A stretch of DNA of 64,000 bases, from assembly GCF_001011035.1 (NCBI RefSeq), contig NZ_CP011492.1, forward strand, positions 3,233,501-3,297,500, read 5' to 3'. The position numbers and the translations under genes were made by a program. Below, piece by piece: positions 26,901-35,999 of this stretch. The notes under the pieces are model-generated. The model had not been told where the DNA came from. It ran no database searches and saw nothing but the letters and a program-made list of their open reading frames with translations. The DNA is from Streptomyces sp. CNQ-509 (GTDB taxonomy: Bacteria; Actinomycetota; Actinomycetes; Streptomycetales; Streptomycetaceae). Position 1 is the stretch's first letter, and each line of letters starts with the position of its first letter.

Positions 26901-27650
26901 CTACGCGCGGTGCCTCGCCTCCTGCGCGGCGCCCTTCTGCTCCTGCTTCTCGGCCCTGTTCTCCGGCTTCTTCTCGCCCTTCTCCGGCACCACGAAGCGG
27001 TATCCCACGTTCCGCACGGTGCCGATCAGCGACTCGTGCTCGGGACCGAGCTTCGCCCGCAGCCGCCGCACGTGGACGTCGACGGTGCGGGTGCCGCCGA
27101 AGTAGTCGTAGCCCCAGACCTCCTGGAGCAACTGGGCCCGGGTGAACACCCGCCCCGGATGCTGCGCCAGGTACTTCAGCAGCTCGAACTCCTTGAAGGT
27201 CAGGTCCAGCACCCGCCCCTTCAGCTTCGCGCTGTACGTGGCCTCGTCCACCGTCAGATCGCCGTTGCGGATCTCGGTGGGGCTCTCGTCGGCGGGCAGT
27301 TGCTGCCGGCCCAGCGCGAGCCGCAGCCGCGCCTCCACCTCGGCGGGACCCGCGGTGTCCAGCAGTACGTCGTCCACGCCCCACTCGGCGGTGACGGCGG
27401 CGAGCCCGCCCTCCGTCACGACGAGGATCAGCGGACAGCCGGGTCCTGTGGACCGCAGCAACTGGCACAGGCTGCGCACCTGCGGCAGGTCGCGGCGGCC
27501 GTCGACGAGGATGACGTCGGCGCCGGGGGTGTCGATCAGGGCGGGGCCCTCGGCGGGGGCCACGCGCACGTTGTGGAGGAGCAGCCCGAGCGCGGGGAGC
27601 ACCTCGGCGGAGGGCTGCAGGGCGTTGGTCAGAAGCAGCAGGGAGCTCAC
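26901..27650 (-). CDS. glnR: GlnR, global nitrogen response regulator
   Basis: Orphan OmpR-type regulator of ammonium assimilation (glnA, amtB, nirB and others in Streptomyces). The 249-residue protein has an atypical receiver ([14 protein letters not shown]) and a strongly conserved effector domain ([39 protein letters not shown]). There is a Lys/Glu-rich tail after residue 225. No kinase gene is adjacent, as expected. GTG 27650 has GGGAGGTG upstream and overlaps the stop of a 24-codon upstream ORF (GTGA). Confidence 0.95.
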   Translation of the reverse strand: MSSLLLLTNALQPSAEVLPALGLLLHNVRVAPAEGPALIDTPGADVILVDGRRDLPQVRSLCQLLRSTGPGCPLILVVTEGGLAAVTAEWGVDDVLLDTAGPAEVEARLRLALGRQQLPADESPTEIRNGDLTVDEATYSAKLKGRVLDLTFKEFELLKYLAQHPGRVFTRAQLLQEVWGYDYFGGTRTVDVHVRRLRAKLGPEHESLIGTVRNVGYRFVVPEKGEKKPENRAEKQEQKGAAQEARHRA

Positions 27651-27721
27651 GGGCGCACCTCCCGGTGGGGGACGCCGGTCGCTGTCGTCTCGGTCTCGGC
27701 TCTGCCTCTGCGTTTGCCCAT
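27647..27721 (-). CDS. 24-residue upstream ORF coupled to glnR
   Basis: ATG 27721-27719 has GAGGAGG seven nt upstream, and the 24-codon frame ends in a TGA (27649-27647) that overlaps the glnR GTG. The peptide is very basic at its start ([16 protein letters not shown]). Start, strong ribosome site and 4-base overlap are seen. A role as a translational coupler or leader peptide for glnR is inferred. Chance is possible for so short a frame. Confidence 0.5.
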   Translation of the reverse strand: MGKRRGRAETETTATGVPHREVRP

Positions 27722-27810
27722 GTGGTCGGCCTCCTCAGAAGGTGGCATGAAAGCACGAAAGGACCCGGGGGCAACCTTGCCCGGATCCTTCACAGGTCAG
27801 AATAGCCCAC

Positions 27811-28860
27811 ATGAGCTCCACCTCCGCTGCCTCGTCCGGCCGAAGAGACGCCGCACCCGGTTCGGCCGCACCCGTGCCCCCCGTTTCCCGTACGGCGCTG
27901 CTGCGGGCGGCGGACGGGGTGCCGATCGAGGCGGCGTACGCCCCGGGCCCCGGCGCCGGCGCCCCGGCGATCGTGGTGGCGCACGGTTTCACGGGCGCGC
28001 TGGAGCGGCCGGCGATCCGCCGGGCGGCGGCGGTGTTCGCGCAGCGTGCGGGGGTGGTGACGTTCTCGTTCCGGGGCCACGGCGGGTCCGGCGGGCGGTC
28101 GACGGTCGGGGACCGGGAGGTGCTGGACCTGGCGGCGGCGGTGGCGTGGGCCAGGGCGCTGGGGCACGCCCGGGTGGCGACGGTGGGGTTCTCGATGGGC
28201 GGCTCGGTGGTGCTGCGCCACGGCGCGCTGTATCGCCCGGAGGCGCGGGGTGACGAATGGGAGCGCGAGGGGCGCACGGGGGCGTACGGAAACGCCGCCG
28301 CGGGAGCCGGCGGGGGCGCCCGGGGCCCGGCGACGCACGGCGCGGGTCCGGACGGCCCGGTGGCGCTCGGCTCGGGCGCGGAAGGCTCGGTGGCCCTCGG
28401 CGCCGACGCCCTCGGCGCCGGTGCGATCCCCGCGGGCACGGTCCCGTACGCGGACGCCGTGGTGTCCGTCAGCGCCCCGGCCCGCTGGTACTACCGCGGC
28501 ACGGCGCCGATGCGGCGGCTGCACTGGATAGTGGAGCGCCGTACGGGCCGCGCGGTCTCCCGCCTCGCGCTGAAGACCCGCATCCACCACCGCCGCTGGA
28601 ATCCCGTACCCCTCTCCCCCACGGCCGCGGTCCCCCGGATCGCCCCGGCCCCGCTGCTGATCGTCCACGGCACCCGGGACGGCTACTTCCCCCTGGACCA
28701 CCCCGAGGCCCTGGCCGCCGCGGCGGCTCCGGGCACGGCGGAGCTGTGGCTGGAGGAGGACTTCGCCCACGCGGAGAACGCGGCGAGCGAGGACTTGCTG
28801 GAGCGGATCGCCGCGTGGGCGGCCGAGGCGGCCGGCCGGCGGCCCTCGCGGGGCGTCTAG
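27811..28860 (+). CDS. alpha/beta-hydrolase with low-complexity insertion
   Basis: The 349-residue alpha/beta-hydrolase-fold protein has an oxyanion-side segment IVVAHGFTGALERP, nucleophile elbow VGFSMGGSVVL, acid region LLIVHGTRDGYFPLDHP and catalytic His in EEDFAHAENA. Between about residues 148 and 210, in the lid position, is an Ala/Gly-rich stretch of near-repeats absent from typical members. It is probably an esterase or lysophospholipase-like enzyme; the substrate is unknown. The final TAG is shared palindromically (CTAG) with the stop of the convergent ABC gene. Confidence 0.85.
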   Translation: MSSTSAASSGRRDAAPGSAAPVPPVSRTALLRAADGVPIEAAYAPGPGAGAPAIVVAHGFTGALERPAIRRAAAVFAQRAGVVTFSFRGHGGSGGRSTVGDREVLDLAAAVAWARALGHARVATVGFSMGGSVVLRHGALYRPEARGDEWEREGRTGAYGNAAAGAGGGARGPATHGAGPDGPVALGSGAEGSVALGADALGAGAIPAGTVPYADAVVSVSAPARWYYRGTAPMRRLHWIVERRTGRAVSRLALKTRIHHRRWNPVPLSPTAAVPRIAPAPLLIVHGTRDGYFPLDHPEALAAAAAPGTAELWLEEDFAHAENAASEDLLERIAAWAAEAAGRRPSRGV

Positions 28861-30770
28861 ATCGTTTCTGCTGCCGGCTCCGCGAACTGGGCCTGGTACA
28901 GGCGGGCGTAGGCGCCTTCCGATGCCAGGAGTTCCTCGTGTGTGCCCTGTTCCACGATCGTGCCCGACTCCATCACCAGGATCACGTCCGCGTCGCGGAT
29001 CGTGGAGAGGCGGTGGGCGATCACGAAGCTCGTGCGGCCCGTGCGGAGTTCCGCCATCGCGTGCTGGATCAGGACCTCCGTGCGGGTGTCCACCGAGCTC
29101 GTCGCCTCGTCCAGGACCAGGATCGCCGGTTCCGCGAGGAACGCGCGGGCGATGGTGACGAGCTGCTTCTCGCCCGCCGAGACGCCCGTGCCCTCCTCGT
29201 CGATCACCGTGTCGTAGCCGTCGGGGAGGGTGCGGACGAAGCGGTCCACGTGGGTGGCCTTCGCGGCGGCGACGATCTTCTCGTGCGGTGTGCCCGCCGG
29301 CGCCCCGTAGGCGATGTTCTCCGCGATCGTGCCGCCGAACAGCCACGTGTCCTGGAGCACCATCCCGATCTGCGCCCGCAGCTCCTCGCGGCTCATCTCC
29401 GCCACGTCCACGCCGTCGAGCAGGATCCGGCCCCCGGCCACCTCGTAGAACCGCATCAGCAGGTTCACCAGCGTCGTCTTCCCCGCCCCCGTCGGGCCGA
29501 CGATCGCCACCGTCTGGCCCGGGCGGACCGTCAGCGACAGGTCCTCGATCAGCGGTTTCTCCGGGTCGTACGAGAAGGAGACGGACTCGAACGCCACCTC
29601 CCCCCGCACCGGCTCCGCCGGGCGGGCCGGGGTGGCGGCGTCCGGCTCCTGCTCGTCCGCGTCCAGCAGCTCGAAGACCCGCTCCGCCGACGCGACACCT
29701 GACTGCACCAGGTTCGCCATCGACGCGATCTGCCCCAGCGGCTGGCTGAACTGCCGCGAGTACTGCACGAACGCCTGCACGTCGCCGATCGACAGCGCCC
29801 CCGAGGCGACCCGCAGGCCGCCGACGACGGCGACGAGCACGTAGTTGAGGTTGCCTATGCACATCATCGCCGGCTGGATGAGCCCGGAGATGAACTGCGC
29901 CCGGTAGCCCGCCCGGAACAGCTCGTCGTTCTCCTTCCGGAACGTCTCCGCCGCCTCCTCCCGGCGGCCGAAGACCTGCACCAGCGAGTGCCCGGTGTAC
30001 ATCTCCTCGATGTGCGCGTTCAGCTTGCCCGTGGACGCCCACTGCGCCACGAACTGCGGCTGCGCCCGCTTGCCGACCCGCGTCGCCACCGTGATCGACA
30101 GCGGCACGGTCACCAGCGCGACCAGCGCCAGCAGCGGCGAGATCCAGAACATCACCGCCAGCACCCCCGCGATCGTCAGCAGCGACGTCACGATCTGGCT
30201 CATGGTCTGCTGCAGCGACTGCCCGACGTTGTCGATGTCGTTGGTCGTACGGGAGAGGATCTCGCCCCGCTGGTGGCGGTCGAAGTACGACAGCGGCAGC
30301 CGCGACAGCTTCGCCTCCACCTCCTCGCGCAGCCGGAAGACCGCCCGCTGCACGACCACGGCCGTCAGCCGCGCCTGGGCGAGCCCGAGGCCCCACGCGG
30401 CGGCGTACACCAGGGCCGCCCACAGCAGCGTCCGGCCGACCGCGTCGAAGTCGATGCCGTCGCTGGCGCGGGCGGAGCCGGTGTCGACGCGGTCGCCGTA
30501 GACGCCGGCGACGACGAGGTCGGTGGCGTGGCCGAGGAGCTTCGGGCCCGCGACCGTGAGCGCGACGCCGGCGGCGCCGAGGACGAGGATGACGCGGATC
30601 AGCGTGCGGTCGGGGCGCAGGGTGCGCAGGAGGCGGACGGCCGAGCCGCGGAAGTCGAGGGAGCGCTCGACGGGCGGGCCGCTGAACATGCGCATGAGCC
30701 CGCCGCCACCGGGGCGCGGGCCGGGCGGCGACGGCTGCCGTTTCTCGGGTTCCTTCGCCGGCGCGCTCAT
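28857..30770 (-). CDS. ABC exporter half-transporter (TMD-NBD), second gene
   Basis: The 637-residue protein has a short Pro-rich N-terminus, six membrane helices (about 65-350) and an ABC domain with Walker A VGPTGAGKTTLV, signature GVSAGEKQLV (a variant of LSGGQ) and Walker B AILVLDEATSSVDT. It follows the first half-transporter by 25 bp and probably forms a heterodimeric multidrug-type exporter with it. The degenerate signature in one half is usual for asymmetric heterodimers. ATG 30770. Confidence 0.93.
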   Translation of the reverse strand: MSAPAKEPEKRQPSPPGPRPGGGGLMRMFSGPPVERSLDFRGSAVRLLRTLRPDRTLIRVILVLGAAGVALTVAGPKLLGHATDLVVAGVYGDRVDTGSARASDGIDFDAVGRTLLWAALVYAAAWGLGLAQARLTAVVVQRAVFRLREEVEAKLSRLPLSYFDRHQRGEILSRTTNDIDNVGQSLQQTMSQIVTSLLTIAGVLAVMFWISPLLALVALVTVPLSITVATRVGKRAQPQFVAQWASTGKLNAHIEEMYTGHSLVQVFGRREEAAETFRKENDELFRAGYRAQFISGLIQPAMMCIGNLNYVLVAVVGGLRVASGALSIGDVQAFVQYSRQFSQPLGQIASMANLVQSGVASAERVFELLDADEQEPDAATPARPAEPVRGEVAFESVSFSYDPEKPLIEDLSLTVRPGQTVAIVGPTGAGKTTLVNLLMRFYEVAGGRILLDGVDVAEMSREELRAQIGMVLQDTWLFGGTIAENIAYGAPAGTPHEKIVAAAKATHVDRFVRTLPDGYDTVIDEEGTGVSAGEKQLVTIARAFLAEPAILVLDEATSSVDTRTEVLIQHAMAELRTGRTSFVIAHRLSTIRDADVILVMESGTIVEQGTHEELLASEGAYARLYQAQFAEPAAETI

Positions 30771-30799
30771 GCCGCGGCCTCCTTCTGCGGCGCGCTCAT
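30767..30799 (-). CDS. 10-codon bridging ORF between the two ABC genes
   Basis: The frame MSAPQKEAAA starts in an ATGA overlapping the stop of the upstream ABC gene and ends in an ATGA overlapping the start of the downstream one. A 16-bp sequence (GGCGCGCTCATGCCGC on the plus strand) is repeated at 30760-30775 and 30789-30804, so the mini-ORF looks like a duplicate of the downstream gene's own start (MSAPAKE). It could pass terminating ribosomes across the 25-bp gap. Confidence 0.35.
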   Translation of the reverse strand: MSAPQKEAAA

Positions 30800-32541
30800 G
30801 CCGCCGCTTCTTCCTCGGTGAGCTGGGAGAGCACGATCTCGCGGTACGTCTCGTTCGCCGCCATCAGCTCCGTGTGCGTCCCCGCGCCCGCCACCCGGCC
30901 CGCGTCCAGGACCACTATCCGGTCCGCGTCCCGGATCGTCGCGACCCGCTGGGCGACGATCACGACCGTCGCGTCCCCGAGCCGGCGCGCGAGGGCCGCG
31001 CGCAGGGCGGCGTCAGTGGCGTAGTCGAGGGCGGAGAAGGAGTCGTCGAAGAGGTAGATGTCGGGGCGGTGCACCAGCGCGCGGGCGATCGCGAGGCGCT
31101 GCCGCTGGCCGCCCGAGACGTTCGAGCCGCCCTGCGCGACCGCCGCGTCGAGGCCGCCGTCCATCTCCCGGACGAAGTCCGCGGCCTGCGCGGTGCGCAG
31201 CGCGTCCCACAGCTCGTCGTCGGTGGCGTCGGGCTTGCCGTAGCGGAGGTTCGAGGCGACGGTGCCGCTGAAGAGGTACGGCTTCTGCGGTACGTAGCCG
31301 ATGGCCAGCGCCAGCGCCGCCGGATCCAGGTCCCGTACGTCCACGCCGCCCACCTCGACGCTGCCCCCGGTGGCGTCGAAGAGCCGCGGCACGAGCGCCA
31401 GCAGCGTCGACTTGCCGCTGCCGGTGCTGCCGATGACCGCCGTCGTACGCCCCGGCCGGGCCTCCAGGTCGACGTCCTTCAGCACCGGCTCCTCGGCCCC
31501 CGGATAGCGGAACCCGACGCCGCGGAGGTCGAGCCGGCCGCGCTCGCGCGGCTCGGCCGCCGCGGGCACCGGGGCGGCGGGCGGGACGACGGACGACTCG
31601 GTGTCCAGCACCTCCTGGATCCGCTCGGCGCAGACCTCCGCGCGCGGGATCATCATGAACATGAAGGTGGCCATCATCACGCTGCTGAGGATGTACATGA
31701 GGTAGGACAGGAACGCCGTGAGCGCCCCGACGTCCATGGCACCGCTCTCGATGCGCCCGGCCGCGAACCAGACGACGGCGACGCTCGACAGGTTCACCGC
31801 GAGCATCGGGGTGGGGAACAGCAGCGCCAGCAGCCGCCCGGCCCGTACGCCCACGTCCCTCAGGTCGGCGTTCGCCGTGCCGAAGCGGCGCTGCTCGTGC
31901 CCGTCGCGGACGAAGGCGCGGATGACGCGGATGCCGGTGATCTGCTCGCGCATGATCCGGTTCACCTCGTCGATGCGCTTCTGCATGCTGCGGAAGAGCG
32001 GGCGCATGCGGCGCACGATCAGGGCCACGACGACGCCGACCGCGGGCACGACGACGAGCAGCAGGGACGTCAGCGGCACGTCCTGGTTGAGCGCCATGAC
32101 GATGCCGCCGACGCACATGATCGGCGCCGCGACCATCATCGTGAACGTCATCAGGGCGAGCATCTGGATCTGCTGCACGTCGTTCGTGGTGCGCGTGATG
32201 AGCGACGGGGCGCCGAAGCGGGCCATCTCGCGGGCGGAGAAGGACTGCACCCGGTCGAAGACCGAGGCGCGCATGTCCCGGCCGAGGGCGGTGGCCGTAC
32301 GGGCGCCGAGGAACACGGCGCCGCCGGCCGCGCAGAACTGCACCACGCTGAAGACGATCATCCAGCCGCCGGTGCGCAGGATGTAGCCGTTGTCGCCGGG
32401 GATGACGCCGTGGTCGATGATGTCGGCGTTGAGCGTGGGGAGATAGAGCGTCGTCACCGTCGCGACGAGCTGCAGCGCGACGATCCAGCCGAGGTCCCGG
32501 CGGTAGGGGCGCAGGTGAGCGCGGAGGATTCGGACGAGCAC
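30796..32541 (-). CDS. ABC exporter half-transporter (TMD-NBD), first gene
   Basis: The 581-residue fused membrane/ATPase protein has six helices in residues 15-310 and a nucleotide-binding domain with Walker A IGSTGSGKSTLL, canonical signature NVSGGQRQRL and Walker B IYLFDDSFSALD. In this half the residue after Walker B is Asp rather than the catalytic Glu (DD instead of DE), which suggests one weak ATP site in the heterodimer. GTG 32541 was chosen from the family start VRILRAHLRPY; an upstream open extension has no support. Confidence 0.92.
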   Translation of the reverse strand: MLVRILRAHLRPYRRDLGWIVALQLVATVTTLYLPTLNADIIDHGVIPGDNGYILRTGGWMIVFSVVQFCAAGGAVFLGARTATALGRDMRASVFDRVQSFSAREMARFGAPSLITRTTNDVQQIQMLALMTFTMMVAAPIMCVGGIVMALNQDVPLTSLLLVVVPAVGVVVALIVRRMRPLFRSMQKRIDEVNRIMREQITGIRVIRAFVRDGHEQRRFGTANADLRDVGVRAGRLLALLFPTPMLAVNLSSVAVVWFAAGRIESGAMDVGALTAFLSYLMYILSSVMMATFMFMMIPRAEVCAERIQEVLDTESSVVPPAAPVPAAAEPRERGRLDLRGVGFRYPGAEEPVLKDVDLEARPGRTTAVIGSTGSGKSTLLALVPRLFDATGGSVEVGGVDVRDLDPAALALAIGYVPQKPYLFSGTVASNLRYGKPDATDDELWDALRTAQAADFVREMDGGLDAAVAQGGSNVSGGQRQRLAIARALVHRPDIYLFDDSFSALDYATDAALRAALARRLGDATVVIVAQRVATIRDADRIVVLDAGRVAGAGTHTELMAANETYREIVLSQLTEEEAAA

Positions 32542-32638
32542 GTCCGCAGCGTACGTCGAAGGTTGCCCGGGGCGACGAGAATTTCGCCAGGGGCATGATG
32601 GGGGTCGGAAGTCGGCGGACGGGGAAGGACGGGACGCC

Positions 32639-32896
32639 ATGGCGGCGAACGGCACCATCCGGTACTGGGCCGCGGCCAAGGCCGCGGCGGGCACCGCGGA
32701 GGAGCCCTACGCGGCGGACACGCTGGCCGAAGCGCTGGCCGCGGCCGGTGCGCGGCACGGGGAGGAGCTGACCCGGGTGCTGGCGCGCTGCTCGTTCCTG
32801 GTGGACGGACGGGCGGTCGGCAAGCGCGACCACGCGGGGGTGGCGCTGGCGGACGGGGGGACGGTTGAGGTCCTGCCCCCGTTCGCGGGAGGCTAG
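32639..32896 (+). CDS. MoaD/ThiS-family ubiquitin-like sulfur carrier
   Basis: The 85-residue beta-grasp protein ends in the Gly-Gly needed for adenylation and thiocarboxylation (EVLPPFAGG), with the internal LVDGRAVG typical of MoaD. It is a candidate sulfur carrier for molybdopterin or another sulfur-transfer route. A rhodanese gene lies 3.3 kb downstream, which could supply sulfur; no activating E1-like protein is in the window. ATG 32639. The next gene starts 8 nt after its stop. Confidence 0.9.
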   Translation: MAANGTIRYWAAAKAAAGTAEEPYAADTLAEALAAAGARHGEELTRVLARCSFLVDGRAVGKRDHAGVALADGGTVEVLPPFAGG

Positions 32897-32903
32897 GCGC
32901 ACG

Positions 32904-34760
32904 ATGAGCGACCAGAGACACGACCCCACGCCGTGGTCGGCGGCCCCGCCGGCGCCCGCGGGCTGGGCCCCGTACGAGGAACCGCGCGAGGGCGCCGAGG
33001 CAGGCGCCCCGGGCGGGCACACGCAGTTCCCGCCGGCGGCGGGCCAGGGCGACGACGGCTACGCGGGCCCGGAGACGCAGTTGGGGATGGCCCTGCACGA
33101 GGAGTCGGCGGCGGCCCAGCAGACGTCGTACCTGCCCCCGGTGACGGACGCGGGCCCCTACGAGGGCGGCTACGCGGGTTCGTACGGGGGCGGCGGCCGG
33201 CCCGGCGGGAGCGACGGCGGTCACGGAGTGCCGTACGGCGGCGGCCAGGACGCCGCGGGCGCGGGACGGTCCGGCGGCGCGGGACACGGCGACGGCTCGT
33301 ACGGCGGCAGGCACGGCTCCCCGGCAGGGGGGCAGGCCGCGGGGCAGACCGGCGGCCCGGGGTACAGCGGTGGTACGGGCCACGCGGACGCGGCGCAGGC
33401 CGGCAGGCACGCGGCGCCGTTCGGAGGGGGCGGCCAGGGGCGGCCCGGTGGGTCCGCAGCGCCGTACGGCGGCGGTTCGCTCGGCGGGGGTACGGGGCCG
33501 GGCGGGCACCCGCAGGCGTACGCCCCCGGCGGCGCCGCGGGTGCGGGCTATCCGTCCCCGGCCGGGAGCGACGGCGCCGGCGCGCCGGCGCCGCAGGGGC
33601 CGGGGGCGGTCGAGGAGACGGCGTACCTGCCCCCGGTGACGGACGACGGCCCTCCCGGCTACGGCGGGACCGGCGCCGGAGCGGCCGCCGAGCAGACCGC
33701 CTACCTCCCGCCGGTCACCGGACACGAGCCCCCGGGCGGTGCCGGCGCCCAGTGGCCCGACGGCTGGGACCGCGGCGGCACGGGCCACCCCGGACCCGCG
33801 GGCCACCCCGGCACCCCGCAGGGGGCCCACGGCAGCGCAGGCGGCCACCCCGCCGCCGTGAACGGCCACCCCGGCGACGTCCACCCCGATGTCCCCGCCG
33901 CCGGCGCCCACGGCCGCCCGGACGCCCCCGCGGCCGGCTTCCCCGGCCCCGGCGGCCCCGAGACCGGCACCCTCTACGGCGCCCCCACCCTCCGCCGCCC
34001 CAAGCCCCCCGCCGAGGTGCTCCGCGAGGAGGGCACCTCCGTCCTCATAGCGCCCGGGCCGCAGCCCGCCGCGCTCACCGCCGTGCTCGCCGCCCTCCTC
34101 GCCGTCGCCGCCGCGCTCGACGTGCGGCCCGGCCTCGCCGTCGCCGTGGCGCTGCTCCAGGGCGTCACCGCCGCCGGCTGGTTCCGGCTCAACGGCATGT
34201 GGCCCGCCCGCGAGGGCATCGCCCTGGCCGCGGCCGCCGGGCTCACCGCGACCGGCGCCGTCCTCGCCGTCGACGAGGACGACGCCACGATCGCCGCGCT
34301 CGGCTCCCTCGGCGGCTGGTTCCTCCTCATCTGCCTCGTCCAACTGCGCAGCACCACCGCGCCCAAGGAGCGCCTCACCGCACTCAACGTCGCCCTCGCC
34401 GCCGCCACCCTCGCCGTCCTCGCCTCCGGCTACCTCGCAACCGAGCGGCACGCCGTCGTCGTCGGCGCCGTCGCGGTGGCCGCCGGGACGATGGGCCGCG
34501 CGGTGCCGCTGCCGCCGAACGCCTCGCCCGTCGCCGCGGTCGCCGCGGCCGGGGCGGGCGGGCTCGCGGCGGGGCTCGGCACCGACATGGGCGCGGCCGG
34601 CGGGCTGCTGGGGCTGGCGGCCGGGGTGTGCGTGCTCATCGCCGTCCGGGTGGCCAGCTACGACTACCCCTCGCGGTTCGTGCACATGACGGCCGGGGTC
34701 TCCCTGCCCCTCACGCTCTCGGTGCCCGCGGTCCACCTGCTCGGCCTGGCCCTGCTCTGA
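32904..34760 (+). CDS. membrane protein with long Gly/Pro-rich repeat region
   Basis: The 618-residue protein has two parts. Residues 1-360 are Gly/Pro/Ala/Tyr-rich and disordered, with three copies of a T-x-YLPPVT motif (near 70-85, 235-250 and 260-275). Residues about 395-618 contain seven or eight hydrophobic helices. ATG 32904 (MSDQRHDPT) is 8 nt after the MoaD-like gene. Such long cytoplasmic N-terminal tails in Streptomyces membrane proteins often carry phospho-Thr sites, but none is proven here. Function unknown. Confidence 0.75.
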   Translation: MSDQRHDPTPWSAAPPAPAGWAPYEEPREGAEAGAPGGHTQFPPAAGQGDDGYAGPETQLGMALHEESAAAQQTSYLPPVTDAGPYEGGYAGSYGGGGRPGGSDGGHGVPYGGGQDAAGAGRSGGAGHGDGSYGGRHGSPAGGQAAGQTGGPGYSGGTGHADAAQAGRHAAPFGGGGQGRPGGSAAPYGGGSLGGGTGPGGHPQAYAPGGAAGAGYPSPAGSDGAGAPAPQGPGAVEETAYLPPVTDDGPPGYGGTGAGAAAEQTAYLPPVTGHEPPGGAGAQWPDGWDRGGTGHPGPAGHPGTPQGAHGSAGGHPAAVNGHPGDVHPDVPAAGAHGRPDAPAAGFPGPGGPETGTLYGAPTLRRPKPPAEVLREEGTSVLIAPGPQPAALTAVLAALLAVAAALDVRPGLAVAVALLQGVTAAGWFRLNGMWPAREGIALAAAAGLTATGAVLAVDEDDATIAALGSLGGWFLLICLVQLRSTTAPKERLTALNVALAAATLAVLASGYLATERHAVVVGAVAVAAGTMGRAVPLPPNASPVAAVAAAGAGGLAAGLGTDMGAAGGLLGLAAGVCVLIAVRVASYDYPSRFVHMTAGVSLPLTLSVPAVHLLGLALL

Positions 34761-34912
34761 CAGTGATGATGTCCGTGGTGACTCCGCAGGCGGGTCTGAC
34801 CCGTGCTCTGACTGAGCCCCGGCCGCAGGCCGCCGCTCCCGCCAACCTGCGGGTACGGAGCCGTACACCTGTCTAAGCTCTCAGGCACGACCGACCGGGG
34901 GGCGGAGAACCG

Positions 34913-35641
34913 ATGCGCGCGTTGAAGATCACAGCGGTGGTGCTGGTCGTGCTCGGCCTGCTCACGCTCGCCGCCGACCGCGTGGCGCTGAAGATGGCCG
35001 AGTCGGACGCGGCCGAGCGCATCGAGAAGGAGTACGGGTTCTCCCAGCGGCCCGAGATCGACATCAAGGGGTTCCCCTTCCTCACCCAGTTGATGTCGCG
35101 TGAGTTCGAGGCCGTGGACGTACGGATCGACGGCATCGACGCCACCGGCAGCGGCGGCCGCGCGCTGCGCCTGGACGGCGTGCGCGGCGAGTTGGAGGGG
35201 GTGCGGATCTCGGGCGACGACTGGGACCGGGCGACGGCGGACAAGGCCGACGGCAAGGTGACGATCAGGTACGAGGACATCTCGGCGGCGCTGCCGGTGG
35301 TGAAGGTCTCGTACGGCGGGAAGGGCGCGGCCGGCGAGAACAAGGTGAAGGCGACGGTCGGCACGTCCTTCCTCGGGCAGCGGCTGGAGGAGTCGCTGCT
35401 CGGCAAGGTGAGCGTGGTCGACGGCGACACGATCCGGCTGCGCGCGACCGGGGTCGACAACCTCGGGGGTGTACCGGGTCTGGAGGACTACGTCCGCGAC
35501 CACATGAACTACAACTGGACGATCAACGACCTGCCGCCCGGTATACGCCTGACGGACGTCGAGGTGCGGAAGGACGGCATCGTCGTCACGGGCAGCGGCA
35601 CGGACGTGGAACTGGGCGACGAGCGCTCGGCCGGGAAGTGA
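34913..35641 (+). CDS. DUF2993 (LmeA-like) lipid-binding envelope protein
   Basis: The 242-residue protein has an N-terminal signal anchor (residues 4-24) and a DUF2993 domain (IEKEYGFSQRPEIDIKGFPF, FEAVDVRIDGI, ISAALPVVKVSYGG). Homologues fold like BPI/TULIP lipid-binding proteins and act in the envelope of actinobacteria. ATG 34913 has GGCGGAG upstream. The 152-bp gap before it contains no other gene. Confidence 0.88.
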   Translation: MRALKITAVVLVVLGLLTLAADRVALKMAESDAAERIEKEYGFSQRPEIDIKGFPFLTQLMSREFEAVDVRIDGIDATGSGGRALRLDGVRGELEGVRISGDDWDRATADKADGKVTIRYEDISAALPVVKVSYGGKGAAGENKVKATVGTSFLGQRLEESLLGKVSVVDGDTIRLRATGVDNLGGVPGLEDYVRDHMNYNWTINDLPPGIRLTDVEVRKDGIVVTGSGTDVELGDERSAGK

Positions 35642-35851
35642 GCGGGCGCACCGCCCCCGCCCGCCGGTCCACGGCACCGACACGGCCGCCGTACGCCGCG
35701 GAGACCCGCCGCCGTCCGTAAGCTGAGACCCTCGCGTCCATACCGTAGAAACCCCGCCCCCGCCACCCCCCGTCCGCCCGGCCGCGCGACCCCGCCGCCC
35801 CACCCTTCGTCCCGCATCCCGGACGAAGCCGTCTCATTATCCGACACAACG

Positions 35852-35881
35852 GTGACACATGCGCACGTCCCTCCGTACGAT
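35852..35881 (+). promoter_or_regulatory. promoter of the leader-peptide/rhodanese transcript
   Basis: GTGACA (35852-35857), an 18-bp spacer and TACGAT (35876-35881) form a good housekeeping-type promoter. The start point expected 7 nt after the -10 falls on or beside the leader ATG at 35889, so the mRNA is probably leaderless. Confidence 0.65.
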
Positions 35882-35888
35882 CGACCGC

Positions 35889-35999
35889 ATGCTGTGCTCG
35901 ATGAGCGGTCCCCGCCCCCGGGGACAGGCAGATCACCTGACCCAGCGGCGCGCCGTCGACCTGTGCCGCGTCGCCGCCATGCTCTGTCGCACCGCCTGA
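35889..35999 (+). CDS. Cys-containing leader peptide of the sulfur locus
   Basis: A 36-codon ORF (ATG 35889, TGA 35997-35999; second in-frame ATG at 35901) contains three Cys codons, one near the start and two in the C-terminal block LTQRRAVDLCRVAAMLCR. This block closely resembles the short 'putative leader peptides' found ahead of actinobacterial sulfur-assimilation genes. It precedes a thiosulfate sulfurtransferase gene by 167 bp. Cysteine-dependent attenuation is inferred: slow decoding of Cys codons would change expression of the downstream genes. Confidence 0.8.
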   Translation: MLCSMSGPRPRGQADHLTQRRAVDLCRVAAMLCRTA

